From: QFOX01 sp964652475
GTDB lineage: Bacteria; Pseudomonadota; Alphaproteobacteria; Rickettsiales; UBA3002
Direction of reading: 5' to 3'
DNA: 64,000 nucleotides
Assembly: GCA_964652475.1 (NCBI GenBank)
Contig: CAZZCK010000003.1
Span: forward strand, 1 to 64,000
Below, piece after piece: positions 26,167-35,400 of the stretch (position 1 is its first letter; every line of letters begins with the position of its first letter). The notes under the pieces were generated by a model. That model was not told the DNA's origin, did not search any database, and saw only the letters and a program-made list of their open reading frames with translations. Position numbers and translations under genes: made by a program.

Positions 26167-26925
26167 CTAATTAGTTCGCAAGCCGAGCCTATTGGCGCGG
26201 TTCTTTTCTTTAATTTTCTCGGTTAACTTGCCCATAGTGCTGTCTTCAAAGCTAGTGACTACTGCATGAAAACCTTTGGGGTGCATTCTTACTCCAGCCG
26301 GTAGAGATGTATGAGCTTGGCCGACTTTTATAATAACCTCAAAACCAGCCATAATTATTGAATAGCATTTTAGTCCCCCGCGTTTTGTTTTTCGTGGGTA
26401 CAAAATAGATTTCTCATATCCCATGCCAACTTTGGGCGGTTCCCATGTTGCCAGCATTATTTGATACAGGTCTTCATCGGCAATTCTTTTGCTCAATATC
26501 ATGCCTTTTATTGAGTCTTCATACTTACCCAACTGAATAGTAGAAAATTGAGAAAGACTACTGATAGAGGCACGCCATAGAACAGAGAGCAGAAATATTT
26601 TCAGCTTCGCATAATCTATTTGAGCAATGGGGATGTGCGCGACTTCTCGCCCAGAAGATGCTATGCCTCGTTTAATTTGCTTTTGGAAATCTTGAGCGAA
26701 AAATTCTTTTGCATACCTATCATATGGCCCGAGCCTCTTATTGTCGCAATCGCTGCACAGTATATTGGGATCTTTATATCCATCTTGAACCTTCTGCGAT
26801 TTTGTGCCTCCGGCAATTTGAAAGAGATGGTTTTCCTCTTTGATATATTCAATCGCCCACTTGGGGATGATATGGGCTTTAATCAGTTTTTTAGGCTGGT
26901 CACAAAGCTTACAAATTTGTATCAC
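26167..26925 (-). CDS. Zinc-finger/HNH-like protein of unknown function, islet cargo
   Basis: 252 residues. The N-terminus has CKLC, then KAHIIPKWA, then CSDCDNKRLGPYD at residues 57-69. This spacing of CxxC, His and CxxC is seen in HNH-type zinc-bound domains, though the catalytic HNH residues are not complete to my eye. The remaining 180 residues are not recognised. Composition is much richer in A and T than the surrounding genes. As the only gene in a tRNA-bounded islet it might be a defence or maintenance gene, but nothing shows this directly. Confidence 0.6.
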   Translation of the reverse strand: MIQICKLCDQPKKLIKAHIIPKWAIEYIKEENHLFQIAGGTKSQKVQDGYKDPNILCSDCDNKRLGPYDRYAKEFFAQDFQKQIKRGIASSGREVAHIPIAQIDYAKLKIFLLSVLWRASISSLSQFSTIQLGKYEDSIKGMILSKRIADEDLYQIMLATWEPPKVGMGYEKSILYPRKTKRGGLKCYSIIMAGFEVIIKVGQAHTSLPAGVRMHPKGFHAVVTSFEDSTMGKLTEKIKEKNRANRLGLRTN

Positions 26926-27022
26926 GCGATCCTCACTAAATATGGCTTTAAGCCTATAACTTGTAGCTGCGATTGTCGATTGGTGCGTATCTCCTCTAAC
27001 CTCTTAATTAGTTCGCGTTCGG

Positions 27023-27039
27023 TCGCGTAGGGGTCACCA
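27023..27039 (+). repeat. att-like copy of the tRNA-Glu 3' end
   Basis: TCGCGTAGGGGTCACCA matches the tRNA 3' terminus TCTCGTAGGGGTCACCA at 26101-26117 with one mismatch, marking the far end of the islet (attR-like). It lies outside any gene. Confidence 0.75.
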
Positions 27040-27145
27040 AACTAAAAACCTCCCGCAAGCGGTCACCTTCTACCAGCCTCACCGCTTGCCTCACTTGCGC
27101 TTATCCCGAAAACCCATTACATGCGAAGCAAAGCAGGGGGGATAT

Positions 27146-27481
27146 ATGCGTGAGCGGCTGATTGCAAAGGTAACGCAGGGCATGTCGCGGCTGATCGGTG
27201 AGGAGCACCGCCGCAAAGCCCAGGCCGCGGCGGCGGATGTTCATGCCGCGTTTACCGAGCATCCGCGCCTGACGGGCGAGACCTATCTCGAGCATTTATG
27301 GTTCACCCTCACCATGTCGGCGCGCTTTATTTACGTGACCATCGTGCTCACCATCCATGGCCTGTTTCCCTTCCTGCTCACCCGCGCCGCCAGCCGCCAG
27401 ATCGAGGTGGTGTATGCGATCATGAAAACCCGCATCCCCAAAGCGCGGCGCGACGCGATCGACCTCGATTACAGCGTCTAG
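27146..27481 (+). CDS. DUF6356 family membrane protein
   Basis: 111 residues. The motif HPRLTGETYLEHLWFTLTMS is followed by one or two hydrophobic segments (about 55-85, FIYVTIVLTIHGLFPFLLTRA). This pattern is a small alphaproteobacterial family of unknown function. ATG 27146 has a GGGGGG stretch five bases upstream. It is followed after three bases by the FAD-binding gene, so both are likely co-transcribed. Confidence 0.75.
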   Translation: MRERLIAKVTQGMSRLIGEEHRRKAQAAAADVHAAFTEHPRLTGETYLEHLWFTLTMSARFIYVTIVLTIHGLFPFLLTRAASRQIEVVYAIMKTRIPKARRDAIDLDYSV

Positions 27482-27484
27482 CGC

Positions 27485-28810
27485 ATGCAGCATATTGGCA
27501 TCGTCGGTTTTGGTTTTGCAGGCCTCATGGTGGCGGCTAACCTGGTGCGTCGCGCGTCGGAGCCGATGACGCTCTACGTCATCGATGAACGGTTGGAGGG
27601 GCTTGGCGTGGCCTACAGTACCCGCAACCCCGAGCATTTGCTCAATGTGGTGGCCGGGCGCATGAGCGCCTTTGCCGATGCGCCGGATGATTTTATCAAA
27701 TGGCTAGCGGGTGCGGATGCGGCGCGTGCCAAGCAAACGCTTGGGCTCGGTGCGGTACGTTATAGCGCCGAGGATTTCGTGCCACGCGCGCTGTATGGGG
27801 CGTATCTGCAATCGATCTGGCGTGAAACGCAGGAACTGGCGGCGCAAAAAAAACTCGTGATTAAACTGGTGCCAAGTACAGCGGTGGCGCTCGAGCCATC
27901 ACCACTCGCGGCGCTCACCGCGCGTGGGGATGCGATTGCGCTTGATCGCATCGTGCTCGCGACCGGCAACGAAAATAAGCCATTGCCTCTGCCGCCGGGT
28001 GCGCCGATTATTCAAGACCCCTGGGCGGATGGGGCGATGGATGGCGTGAGCGCGCTTACTGTCCCGGTGGTTTTAATCGGCACCGGTTTAACGTCGGTGG
28101 ATACGCTGCTGTCGCTGCGCCGCCACGGCTATGTGGGCGAAATTATTGCGGGGTCGTTGCGCGGGTTATGGCCGCAAGTGCATGCGGATATCCGCAGCAT
28201 GTTTGCATTCGATACCGAGCAATTATTCGCGCAAAAAACCCTGCGCGAGCTACTGCGCTTTGTGCGCCGCATGATCGCTAAGCACCAGGCCGATGGCGGC
28301 GATTGGCGGGCCGTGATCGATGCGTTGCGCCCGCATAGTCAGGCGCTGTGGGTGCGCGCCGGCACCGCCGATCAGCGACGCTTTCTGCGCCATGTCATGA
28401 CCTATTGGAGCACGCATCGCCACCGGATGGCCCCCGAGATTGCCACGCGTATTGAGGCGGAAATTGCTGCAGGTACGTTGCGCAGCATTTCACGTGGCGC
28501 GTTGCAGCAATTTTTGCAGCACGGCGCAGCGTCACGCATTTATAATTGCACCGGGCCGCAGCTTAACCTGCAACAATCGCGTGATCCGCTATGGCGGCAG
28601 ATGCTCGCCGAAAGCATGGTCGAGCCGCACGTGACTTGTATCGGGATTGCGGCCGATACGCATTATCGGCCCTGGGGAAATTTGTACACCAACCTTTATG
28701 CAATTGGCAGTATGATGACTGGCCAATGGTTGGAATCCACTGCCGTGCCGGAGCTAAGGGCGCAGGCAGCGCGCATTGCTGAGAGCCTGCTTCAGCCCGC
28801 ACGGCCTTGA
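27485..28810 (+). CDS. FAD-NAD(P)-binding oxidoreductase (COG4529 type)
   Basis: 441 residues. The N-terminal nucleotide-binding motif GIVGFGFAGLMVAANLV is followed by the family stretch GVAYSTRNPEHLLNVVAGRMSAF and VLIGTGLTSVDTLLSL in the middle. Such proteins are FAD-dependent oxidoreductases whose substrates are mostly unknown; some act in hydroxylation or siderophore metabolism. The gene lies three bases behind the DUF6356 gene. Its 3' end overlaps the convergent DUF1653 gene by 19 bases. Confidence 0.82.
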   Translation: MQHIGIVGFGFAGLMVAANLVRRASEPMTLYVIDERLEGLGVAYSTRNPEHLLNVVAGRMSAFADAPDDFIKWLAGADAARAKQTLGLGAVRYSAEDFVPRALYGAYLQSIWRETQELAAQKKLVIKLVPSTAVALEPSPLAALTARGDAIALDRIVLATGNENKPLPLPPGAPIIQDPWADGAMDGVSALTVPVVLIGTGLTSVDTLLSLRRHGYVGEIIAGSLRGLWPQVHADIRSMFAFDTEQLFAQKTLRELLRFVRRMIAKHQADGGDWRAVIDALRPHSQALWVRAGTADQRRFLRHVMTYWSTHRHRMAPEIATRIEAEIAAGTLRSISRGALQQFLQHGAASRIYNCTGPQLNLQQSRDPLWRQMLAESMVEPHVTCIGIAADTHYRPWGNLYTNLYAIGSMMTGQWLESTAVPELRAQAARIAESLLQPARP

Positions 28811-29028
28811 TAGGCAAAGCGTGGACGGGTCACCCCATTTATCACTACTTGCTCCTCGAACATCGCGCGTGGACGGACCCAGAATCTGCCATCCGGATTG
28901 TCGTAGAGGCACTCGTAATGCACCAGCTCTTCGAGCGTTTCGCTATGGCGCACCACGCCCAGCACGCGGTAGGGCTTGCCTTTGTAATGTTCGTAAAGCC
29001 CACCAATGACCAGGGATGAATCTTGCAT
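28792..29028 (-). CDS. DUF1653 domain protein
   Basis: 78 residues. The motif GLYEHYKGKPYRVLGVVRHS, followed by LVHYECLYDNPDGRFWVRP, fits DUF1653, a small beta-rich domain with no known function. ATG 29028 has GGAA seven bases upstream; an in-frame ATG at 29067 is less likely. It lies downstream of typA on the same strand, separated by a hairpin. Confidence 0.78.
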   Translation of the reverse strand: MQDSSLVIGGLYEHYKGKPYRVLGVVRHSETLEELVHYECLYDNPDGRFWVRPRAMFEEQVVINGVTRPRFAYQGRAG

Positions 29029-29090
29029 ATTACGTTCCAATCGAGCGCAGTAGCGCGAGTCAGCCATGAGCCCACGAAGTAGCGCGCAAA

Positions 29091-29108
29091 GTTGGTCAGT
29101 AGACCAAC
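29091..29108 (-). terminator. Hairpin downstream of typA
   Basis: GTTGGTC and GACCAAC form a 7-base stem with a 4-base loop, 16 bases after the typA stop. On the minus strand it is followed by CTTTGCG rather than a long T-run, so it is a weak terminator candidate. Confidence 0.4.
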
Positions 29109-29124
29109 CTGGAGCAAACCAATA

Positions 29125-30945
29125 CTAAGCGCTTTTCGCCTTTTCCATGCGCTTGCGTAAATTGGGGTCGAGGAATCGTTTGCGCAGGCGGATATTTTTC
29201 GGCGTCACCTCGATCAGCTCGTCTTCTTCGATATAGGCGATCGCCTGTTCGAGGGTGGGAATGCGCGGCGGGGTGAGCCGCACGGCTTCGTCCTTCGATG
29301 TGGTACGAATGTTGGTGAGCTGCTTGGCTTTCAGCGCGTTGACTTCCAAATCGTTATCGCGGCTATGCTGGCCGATAATCATACCTTCATAGATGCGCAC
29401 ACCGGCCGGGATAATCAAAAAGCCGCGCTCCTCAAGGCCCCAGAGTGCGTATTCCACCGCGACTCCGGTGGCGTTTGAAATCAGCACACCGTTGCGGCGG
29501 CCGGCGATATCGCCCTTATAGGGGCCATAGCCGGTGAAGATGCGGCTGAGCACGCCCGAACCACGGGTATCGGTCATGAATTCACCCTGATAGCCGATCA
29601 TCCCGCGTGAGGGCATGACAAATTTCATGCGCAATTTACCGCCGCTTGACGGCCGCATTTCGGTCATATTGCCCTTACGCATCGAAAGTTTTTCAACGAC
29701 AATACCTGAAAATGCCTCATCCACATCGACTTGTACTTCTTCCATGGGTTCTTCGCGGTTGCCGGATTCATCCTCACGAAACAGCACGCGCGGGCGGCTT
29801 ACTGAAAGCTCGAAGCCTTCGCGGCGCATGGTTTCAATGAGCACGCCGAGCTGCAATTCACCACGGCCACCGACTTCAAATGCATCGGCGGTTTCGGTTT
29901 CCTTCACGCGAATGGCGACGTTCGATTCCGCCTCTTTGAAGAGGCGATCGCGGATCATGCGGCTCGTCACTTTGCTGCCTTCGGTGCCGGCCAGCGGCGA
30001 ATCATTGACACCGATGGTGATCGCCATGGTCGGCGGATCAATGGGGATCGCGCGCAGCGGGGATTGTAGCTCGATCGCCCCCACGGTATCGGCCACCGTG
30101 GTCTCGCTCAAGCCCGCGATGGAGACGATCGAGCCGGCGGGCGCTTCGCTCACCGGGTTGCGCTCGATGCCATCGAAGGACAGTAATTTCGTGATGCGGC
30201 CTTGCTCGATCACGCTGCCATCGAGGCGAATACCTTTGACCGGCATGCCGACGCGTGCGGTGCCCGACTCGATTTTTCCGGTGAGCACGCGGCCGAGGAA
30301 ATTATCGGACTCAATCAGGGTGACGAGAAACGCGAAGGTCGCGTCGGTATCCACGTCCGGCTCCTCGACATAGCGCACGACCTCGTCCATAATCACGTGC
30401 AAATTCTCGCGCGGATCGTTCAGGTCCTTCACCGCCCAGCCATTGCGGCCCGAGGCGTAGATGACGGGGAAATCGAGTTGCGCGTCGTTCGCATCAAGCG
30501 CCACGAACAAATCAAACACTTCGTTGAGCACTTCATCGACGCGCGCATCCGGGCGGTCAACCTTGTTGATGACGACAATCGGGCGCAGGCCCAGGGCGAG
30601 TGCTTTCATCAGCACGAATTTGGTTTGCGGCATCGGGCCTTCGGCGGCATCGACCAACACCAGCACACCATCGACCATGCCCAAAATACGCTCCACCTCA
30701 CCGCCAAAATCGGCGTGGCCCGGCGTATCAATGATGTTAATGCGGGTGTTTTTCCACTGAATACTCGTGCATTTGGCGAGAATGGTAATGCCGCGCTCTT
30801 TCTCAAGGTCGTTGCTATCCATCACCCGCTCTTCGACGCGCTGATTGTCGCGGAAGGTGCCGGCCTGACGCAGCATCACGTCGATGAGGGTGGTTTTGCC
30901 GTGATCCACGTGGGCGATGATAGCGATGTTGCGAAGCTCGGTCAT
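29125..30945 (-). CDS. typA: Translational GTPase TypA/BipA
   Basis: 606 residues. The GTPase motifs are IIAHVDHGKTTL (residues 8-19), DTPGHADF and NKVDRP. The switch region RGITI and the C-terminal BipA-specific domain (GMIIGQHSRDNDLEVN) are present. TypA binds the 70S ribosome and affects 50S assembly and stress and low-temperature growth. The length matches the family. It is transcribed away from the RND efflux operon; a 259-base region separates the two starts. Confidence 0.96.
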   Translation of the reverse strand: MTELRNIAIIAHVDHGKTTLIDVMLRQAGTFRDNQRVEERVMDSNDLEKERGITILAKCTSIQWKNTRINIIDTPGHADFGGEVERILGMVDGVLVLVDAAEGPMPQTKFVLMKALALGLRPIVVINKVDRPDARVDEVLNEVFDLFVALDANDAQLDFPVIYASGRNGWAVKDLNDPRENLHVIMDEVVRYVEEPDVDTDATFAFLVTLIESDNFLGRVLTGKIESGTARVGMPVKGIRLDGSVIEQGRITKLLSFDGIERNPVSEAPAGSIVSIAGLSETTVADTVGAIELQSPLRAIPIDPPTMAITIGVNDSPLAGTEGSKVTSRMIRDRLFKEAESNVAIRVKETETADAFEVGGRGELQLGVLIETMRREGFELSVSRPRVLFREDESGNREEPMEEVQVDVDEAFSGIVVEKLSMRKGNMTEMRPSSGGKLRMKFVMPSRGMIGYQGEFMTDTRGSGVLSRIFTGYGPYKGDIAGRRNGVLISNATGVAVEYALWGLEERGFLIIPAGVRIYEGMIIGQHSRDNDLEVNALKAKQLTNIRTTSKDEAVRLTPPRIPTLEQAIAYIEEDELIEVTPKNIRLRKRFLDPNLRKRMEKAKSA

Positions 30946-31011
30946 AAATAATTCAGTAGGTTAGAGGTTCTGCGGCAGGCGTCATCCGCCCATGGTGCGC
31001 CGCAATAGATG

Positions 31012-31047
31012 AAATTCGTGCACTTGGCTAGTCTTTTGTACGAATTT
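31012..31047. promoter_or_regulatory. Inverted repeat between typA and the efflux operon
   Basis: AAATTCGT (31012-31019) and ACGAATTT (31040-31047) are perfect 8-base arms with 20 bases between. It lies in the divergent intergenic region and could be an operator for the efflux operon, for which no regulator gene is nearby. Confidence 0.35.
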
Positions 31048-31204
31048 TGGGCCTGTGTGCGCATATTCATCGCGCAGCGGCGATGTGGGGGATCGACGCC
31101 ACCTAAAATCTTGGTAATTTTGTGCGCAAGCATGCTTCAAAGCTTGACGTGAAGGGCCTGATCGCGCTTTGATGCGGCGCAATAACAATAAGATGAGATG
31201 CGTG

Positions 31205-32407
31205 ATGGTGATCGAGCATAAAAAGCGCCGGTTGCGGTTGAAATGGCTGCTACTCGCCGCGTTGATTGTCGCGACGATCTATTACGGGCCGGGGATTTTT
31301 GCGAGCGGTAAAAAACCCGATGGCCAAGCTGCAAGCGCTGGTCAGACGGCCCCCGCCGCGGTGGTGAGTATCGCCACCGTCATCCAAAAACCGGTGATCG
31401 AATGGAGCGAATTCTCCGGCATTTTTGAGGCGGTGCGCGCGGCAGAAATCCGCCCCGAGGTGAGTGGAAAAATCACCGCCATTCATTTTGCCGATGGCGA
31501 GCAGGTGAAGAAAGGCGACCTGCTTTTTGGCATCGATTCGCGCCCATTTGAAGCGGCGTTGACCAGTGCTAAGGGAAATTTTACTCAAGCCAACGCTGCC
31601 TATGTCCGGGCACAAACACTCATCAAGAGTAAAGCCATTTCGCGCGCCGAGTTCGAACAAACCCAAAGTGCCTATGAGCAAGCGCTGGGCGCGTTGCAAA
31701 CCGCACAGGTGAACCTTGGCTACACGCGCATCAGTGCTCCCATTTCGGGTAAAATCAGTCGTGCGGAAATCACCGAAGGCAACCTGGTCGAAACCGGTGG
31801 CGCTGCCGCACCGCTGCTTGCCAGCATTGTCAGCGTTTCCCCTATCTATGCGAGCTTTGATATCGACGAGCAAACCTATTTGAACACCATCCAGGGGGTG
31901 GCGCCGGCGAAGCTCAAAACCATTCCGGTCGAGGTGGGGCTTGGCAATCAGCAAGCAACGTCACTTGCGGCGCGCATTCATTCGTTCGACAACCAGATCA
32001 CCCCGGGCAGCGGCACCATTCGCGTGCGTGCGATTCTCGAGAATGCGGATGCGACATTGCTGCCGGGCCTGTTTGCCCGCGTGCGCATCGGTAAGCCGGA
32101 TCAGGCCGAGGCGGTGCTCGTCAACCCGGTGGCGATCAGCACCGACCAGAGCAAGAAATTTGTGTTTGTGGTGGGCGAAGGTAACAAGGCCGAGTATCGC
32201 GAAGTGACGCTCGGTAAACTGGCGGATGGCTTGCAGATAATTACGCAAGGCTTGAAGGCGGATGAGCAGATCATTGTGAATGGCTTACAGCGTGTGCATC
32301 CCGGCGCGGCAATTCAAGGCACCGTGGTCGATATGCAAACATTAGCACCGCTCAACCCAACGTCTGCCACGGATGCTACGCCGGCAGCCGCCCCGAAAGC
32401 GCCGTAG
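31205..32407 (+). CDS. RND efflux periplasmic adaptor (membrane fusion protein)
   Basis: 400 residues. It has one N-terminal membrane anchor (WLLLAALIVATIYYGPG). The lipoyl-like halves flank a coiled-coil hairpin (about 100-170): GKITAIHFADGEQVKKGDLL and LGYTRISAPISGKISRAEIT. A beta-barrel domain follows (GSGTIRVRAILENADATLLPGLFARV). It links the inner-membrane pump to the outer-membrane channel. Several in-frame start codons exist between 31169 and 31205; none has a strong ribosome binding site. First gene of a three-gene operon. Confidence 0.92.
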   Translation: MVIEHKKRRLRLKWLLLAALIVATIYYGPGIFASGKKPDGQAASAGQTAPAAVVSIATVIQKPVIEWSEFSGIFEAVRAAEIRPEVSGKITAIHFADGEQVKKGDLLFGIDSRPFEAALTSAKGNFTQANAAYVRAQTLIKSKAISRAEFEQTQSAYEQALGALQTAQVNLGYTRISAPISGKISRAEITEGNLVETGGAAAPLLASIVSVSPIYASFDIDEQTYLNTIQGVAPAKLKTIPVEVGLGNQQATSLAARIHSFDNQITPGSGTIRVRAILENADATLLPGLFARVRIGKPDQAEAVLVNPVAISTDQSKKFVFVVGEGNKAEYREVTLGKLADGLQIITQGLKADEQIIVNGLQRVHPGAAIQGTVVDMQTLAPLNPTSATDATPAAAPKAP

Positions 32408-32408
32408 C

Positions 32409-35400
32409 ATGGCGGGGCTCGAACTGTCGCATCGCTTTATCGACCGGCCGATTTTAGCGAGCGTTCTCTCGTTTTTCATTTTTATTGCCGGCAGCATTGC
32501 GGTGTTTGTCCTACCGGTTTCGGAATATCCCGAAGTGGTGCCGCCGCAAGTGGTGGTGCGCGCGGTCTATCCGGGTGCGAACCCAAAAGTGATTGCCGAT
32601 ACGGTTGCAGCGCCGCTTGAAGAGCAGATCAATGGCGTTGAGAACATGCTCTACATGGATAGCCAGGCGACGACCGACGGTGTGGTGCAAATCAATGTCA
32701 CGTTTGCGCTCGGGACCGACCCGGATTTGGCGCAGCAACTGGTGCAAAATCGCGTTGCCCAGGCGACCCCGCGGCTGCCGGATGTGGTGCGCCAGCTCGG
32801 TGTGACGACGGTAAAAAGCTCGCCGAATTTTATCATGGTGGTGCATCTCATTTCGCCCAATAACCGCTACGATATTACCTACCTGCGCAATTACGGAACC
32901 ATCAACGTCAAGGACCAAATCGCGCGTATTGCCGGCATTGGTCAGGTCGAGGTGTTCGGTGGCGGGGATTACGCGATGCGGGTCTGGCTCGATGCGAGCA
33001 AAATGGCGGCGCGCAATTTAAGTGCCTCGGATGTGACGAATGCGATCCGCGAACAGAACATCCAGATCGCGGCGGGCACCATCGGCGCGCAACCGAATGA
33101 TGGCACGGTTGCCTTCGAGCTGCCGGTGAATGTGCAAGGGCGCCTAAAATCCGTTGCGGAATTTGAGGATATCATCCTCAAAGCCGATAGCAAAGGCGCG
33201 GTGATGCGGCTGAAGGACGTAGCGCGGGTCGAGCTGGGGGCGGATAATTATGCGCTGCGCTCGCTGCTCAATAACAAGCCGGCGGTTGGTCTTGGTATTT
33301 TTCAATCACCCGGCAGCAACGCGCTCGAGCTTGCCGCCAATGTCCGTGCCACTATGGAGCGGCTCAAGGCCGATTTCCCCGAGGACGTAACCTACGATAT
33401 TGTCTACGACCCCACCCGCTTTGTCGAGCAATCGATCGATGCGGTGATCCATACGTTGATCGAAGCGCTGCTTCTGGTCGTGCTTGTGGTGATCGTGTTT
33501 TTGCAAACCTGGCGGGCCTCGATCATTCCGCTGTTGGCGGTGCCGATCTCAATCGTCGGCACCTTTGCGGTGATGCATCTGTTCGGCTTTTCGATCAACG
33601 CGCTGAGCCTGTTTGGCCTGGTGCTCGCGATCGGGATCGTGGTCGATGATGCGATTGTGGTCGTCGAAAATGTCGAGCGCAATATTGGCCGCGGTCTCAC
33701 CCCGCGTGAGGCAACCTATCAGGCCATGCGCGAAGTCTCAGGGCCGATTATTGCGATCGCGCTGGTGCTATGCGCGGTGTTTATTCCCATCGCGTTTATC
33801 AGCGGGCTGACTGGGCAGTTTTACAAACAATTCGCCCTCACCATCGCCATCTCGACGGTGATTTCGGCGTTTAATTCGCTCACCCTTTCGCCCGCACTGG
33901 CGGCGATTTTGCTTAAACCCCATGGTGCACCGAAGGATAAACTCACCCGTGGGATCGAAACAATATTTGGCTTTATTTTTGCGCATGCGCGCTTTGTATT
34001 TATTGCCGCTGCCATCTATATTGCCGGCACAATTCTGGGCCTGGTGCTGCTGAAGCTGTTCCCGCCGGCGATGCATGGCCCGCCACCCAAGGGAGTGATT
34101 TTCTGGTTCATCGGCACCACGGTGCTGGCGGGCGCGGCGCTGGCGATTGCAGTACTGCTGATGCTGCGCAGCCTGGTATTACGACGTGGCAGAAATGCGC
34201 CGCAAGGCTTCGCGTTATTCAATCAATTCTTTGCCAAATTATCGGATCGTTATCGCGACGTGGTCGCGGGCACGTTCCACAAAAAATTCCGCTTGGGGAT
34301 TCTCTATGTGGTGCTGCTCGCCCTCACGATCGTTGGCTTTAACATTGTGCGCCCTGGCTATGTGCCCGGGCAGGATAAGCAATATCTCGTCGGCTTTGCG
34401 CAATTGCCGCCGGGCTCCTCGCTCGATCGCGCCGAAGCGGTGATTCGCCAAATGTCCGAGATCGCGCTCAAGCAGCCGGGCGTGCAAAGCTCGGTCGCGT
34501 TTCCGGGTTTATCAATCGCGGGGTTCAGCACCAGCAGCAGTGCGGGCATTGTGTTCGTGAGCCTAGAACCGTTTGAGAAACGCCGCTCGCCGGAGCTTTC
34601 GGCCGGTGCGATCACCGGGGCGCTTAATCAGAAATTCGCCAGCATCGAAGGTGCCTTTATGGCGATTTTCCCGCCACCTCCGGTGCAGGGCTTGGGTACC
34701 ATTGGCGGCTTCAAACTACAGATTCAGGATCGCAGCGATCAGGGCTACGATGCGCTGGCCGGTGTGGTTGGGCAGGTGATGGGCAAGGCCTATCAGAACC
34801 CGGCGCTCGCACAAGTTTTCAGTTCGTTTCAAATCAATGTGCCGCAGCTCAATGTCGATATTAATCGCGTGCGCGCCAAACAATCGGGCATCGCTCTTGC
34901 CGATTTGTTCGATACGCTGCAAATCTATCTGGGTTCGTTTTACATCAACGATGTGAATCTATTTGGCCGTACTTACCGCGTCTATGCATCGGCGGATGCA
35001 GCGTTTCGGGATAATCAAGCCGATATTGCGCAACTGAAAGTGCGCAACGCGAGCGGGCAAATGGTGCCGCTGGGGGCCCTTGCCACGGTGAGCGAAACCT
35101 ACGGGCCCGATCGCGCGACGCGCTACAATGCCTTCCGCTCGGCCGATATTAACGGCGATGCCGGGGTTGGGTTTTCCTCCGGCCAAGCGCAAGCGGCGAT
35201 GGTAAAAATCCTCGATGAAACCTTGCCCAAAGGCATGACCTACGAATGGACCGATCTCACCTATCAGCAGATTCTTGCAGGCAATACGGCGCTGTTTGTC
35301 TTTCCGTTATGCGTGCTGTTTGTGTTCTTGGTGCTCGCCGCGCAATACGAGAGCCTCAGTCTGCCATTGGCGGTGATCCTGATTGTGCCGCTATGTTTAT

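Larger units (their letters stand above)
26118..27039. mobile_element. 0.92-kb islet at the tRNA-Glu 3' end
   Basis: The last 17 bases of tRNA-Glu (26101-26117) recur at 27023-27039 with 16 of 17 identical; the last 14, CGTAGGGGTCACCA, are exact. The DNA between is AT-rich, unlike the neighbours, and holds one cargo gene and no integrase. This is the form of a tRNA-site integration whose integrase was lost or acts from elsewhere. A second direct repeat, TAATTAGTTCGC, lies at 26168-26179 and 27005-27016. Confidence 0.7.
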
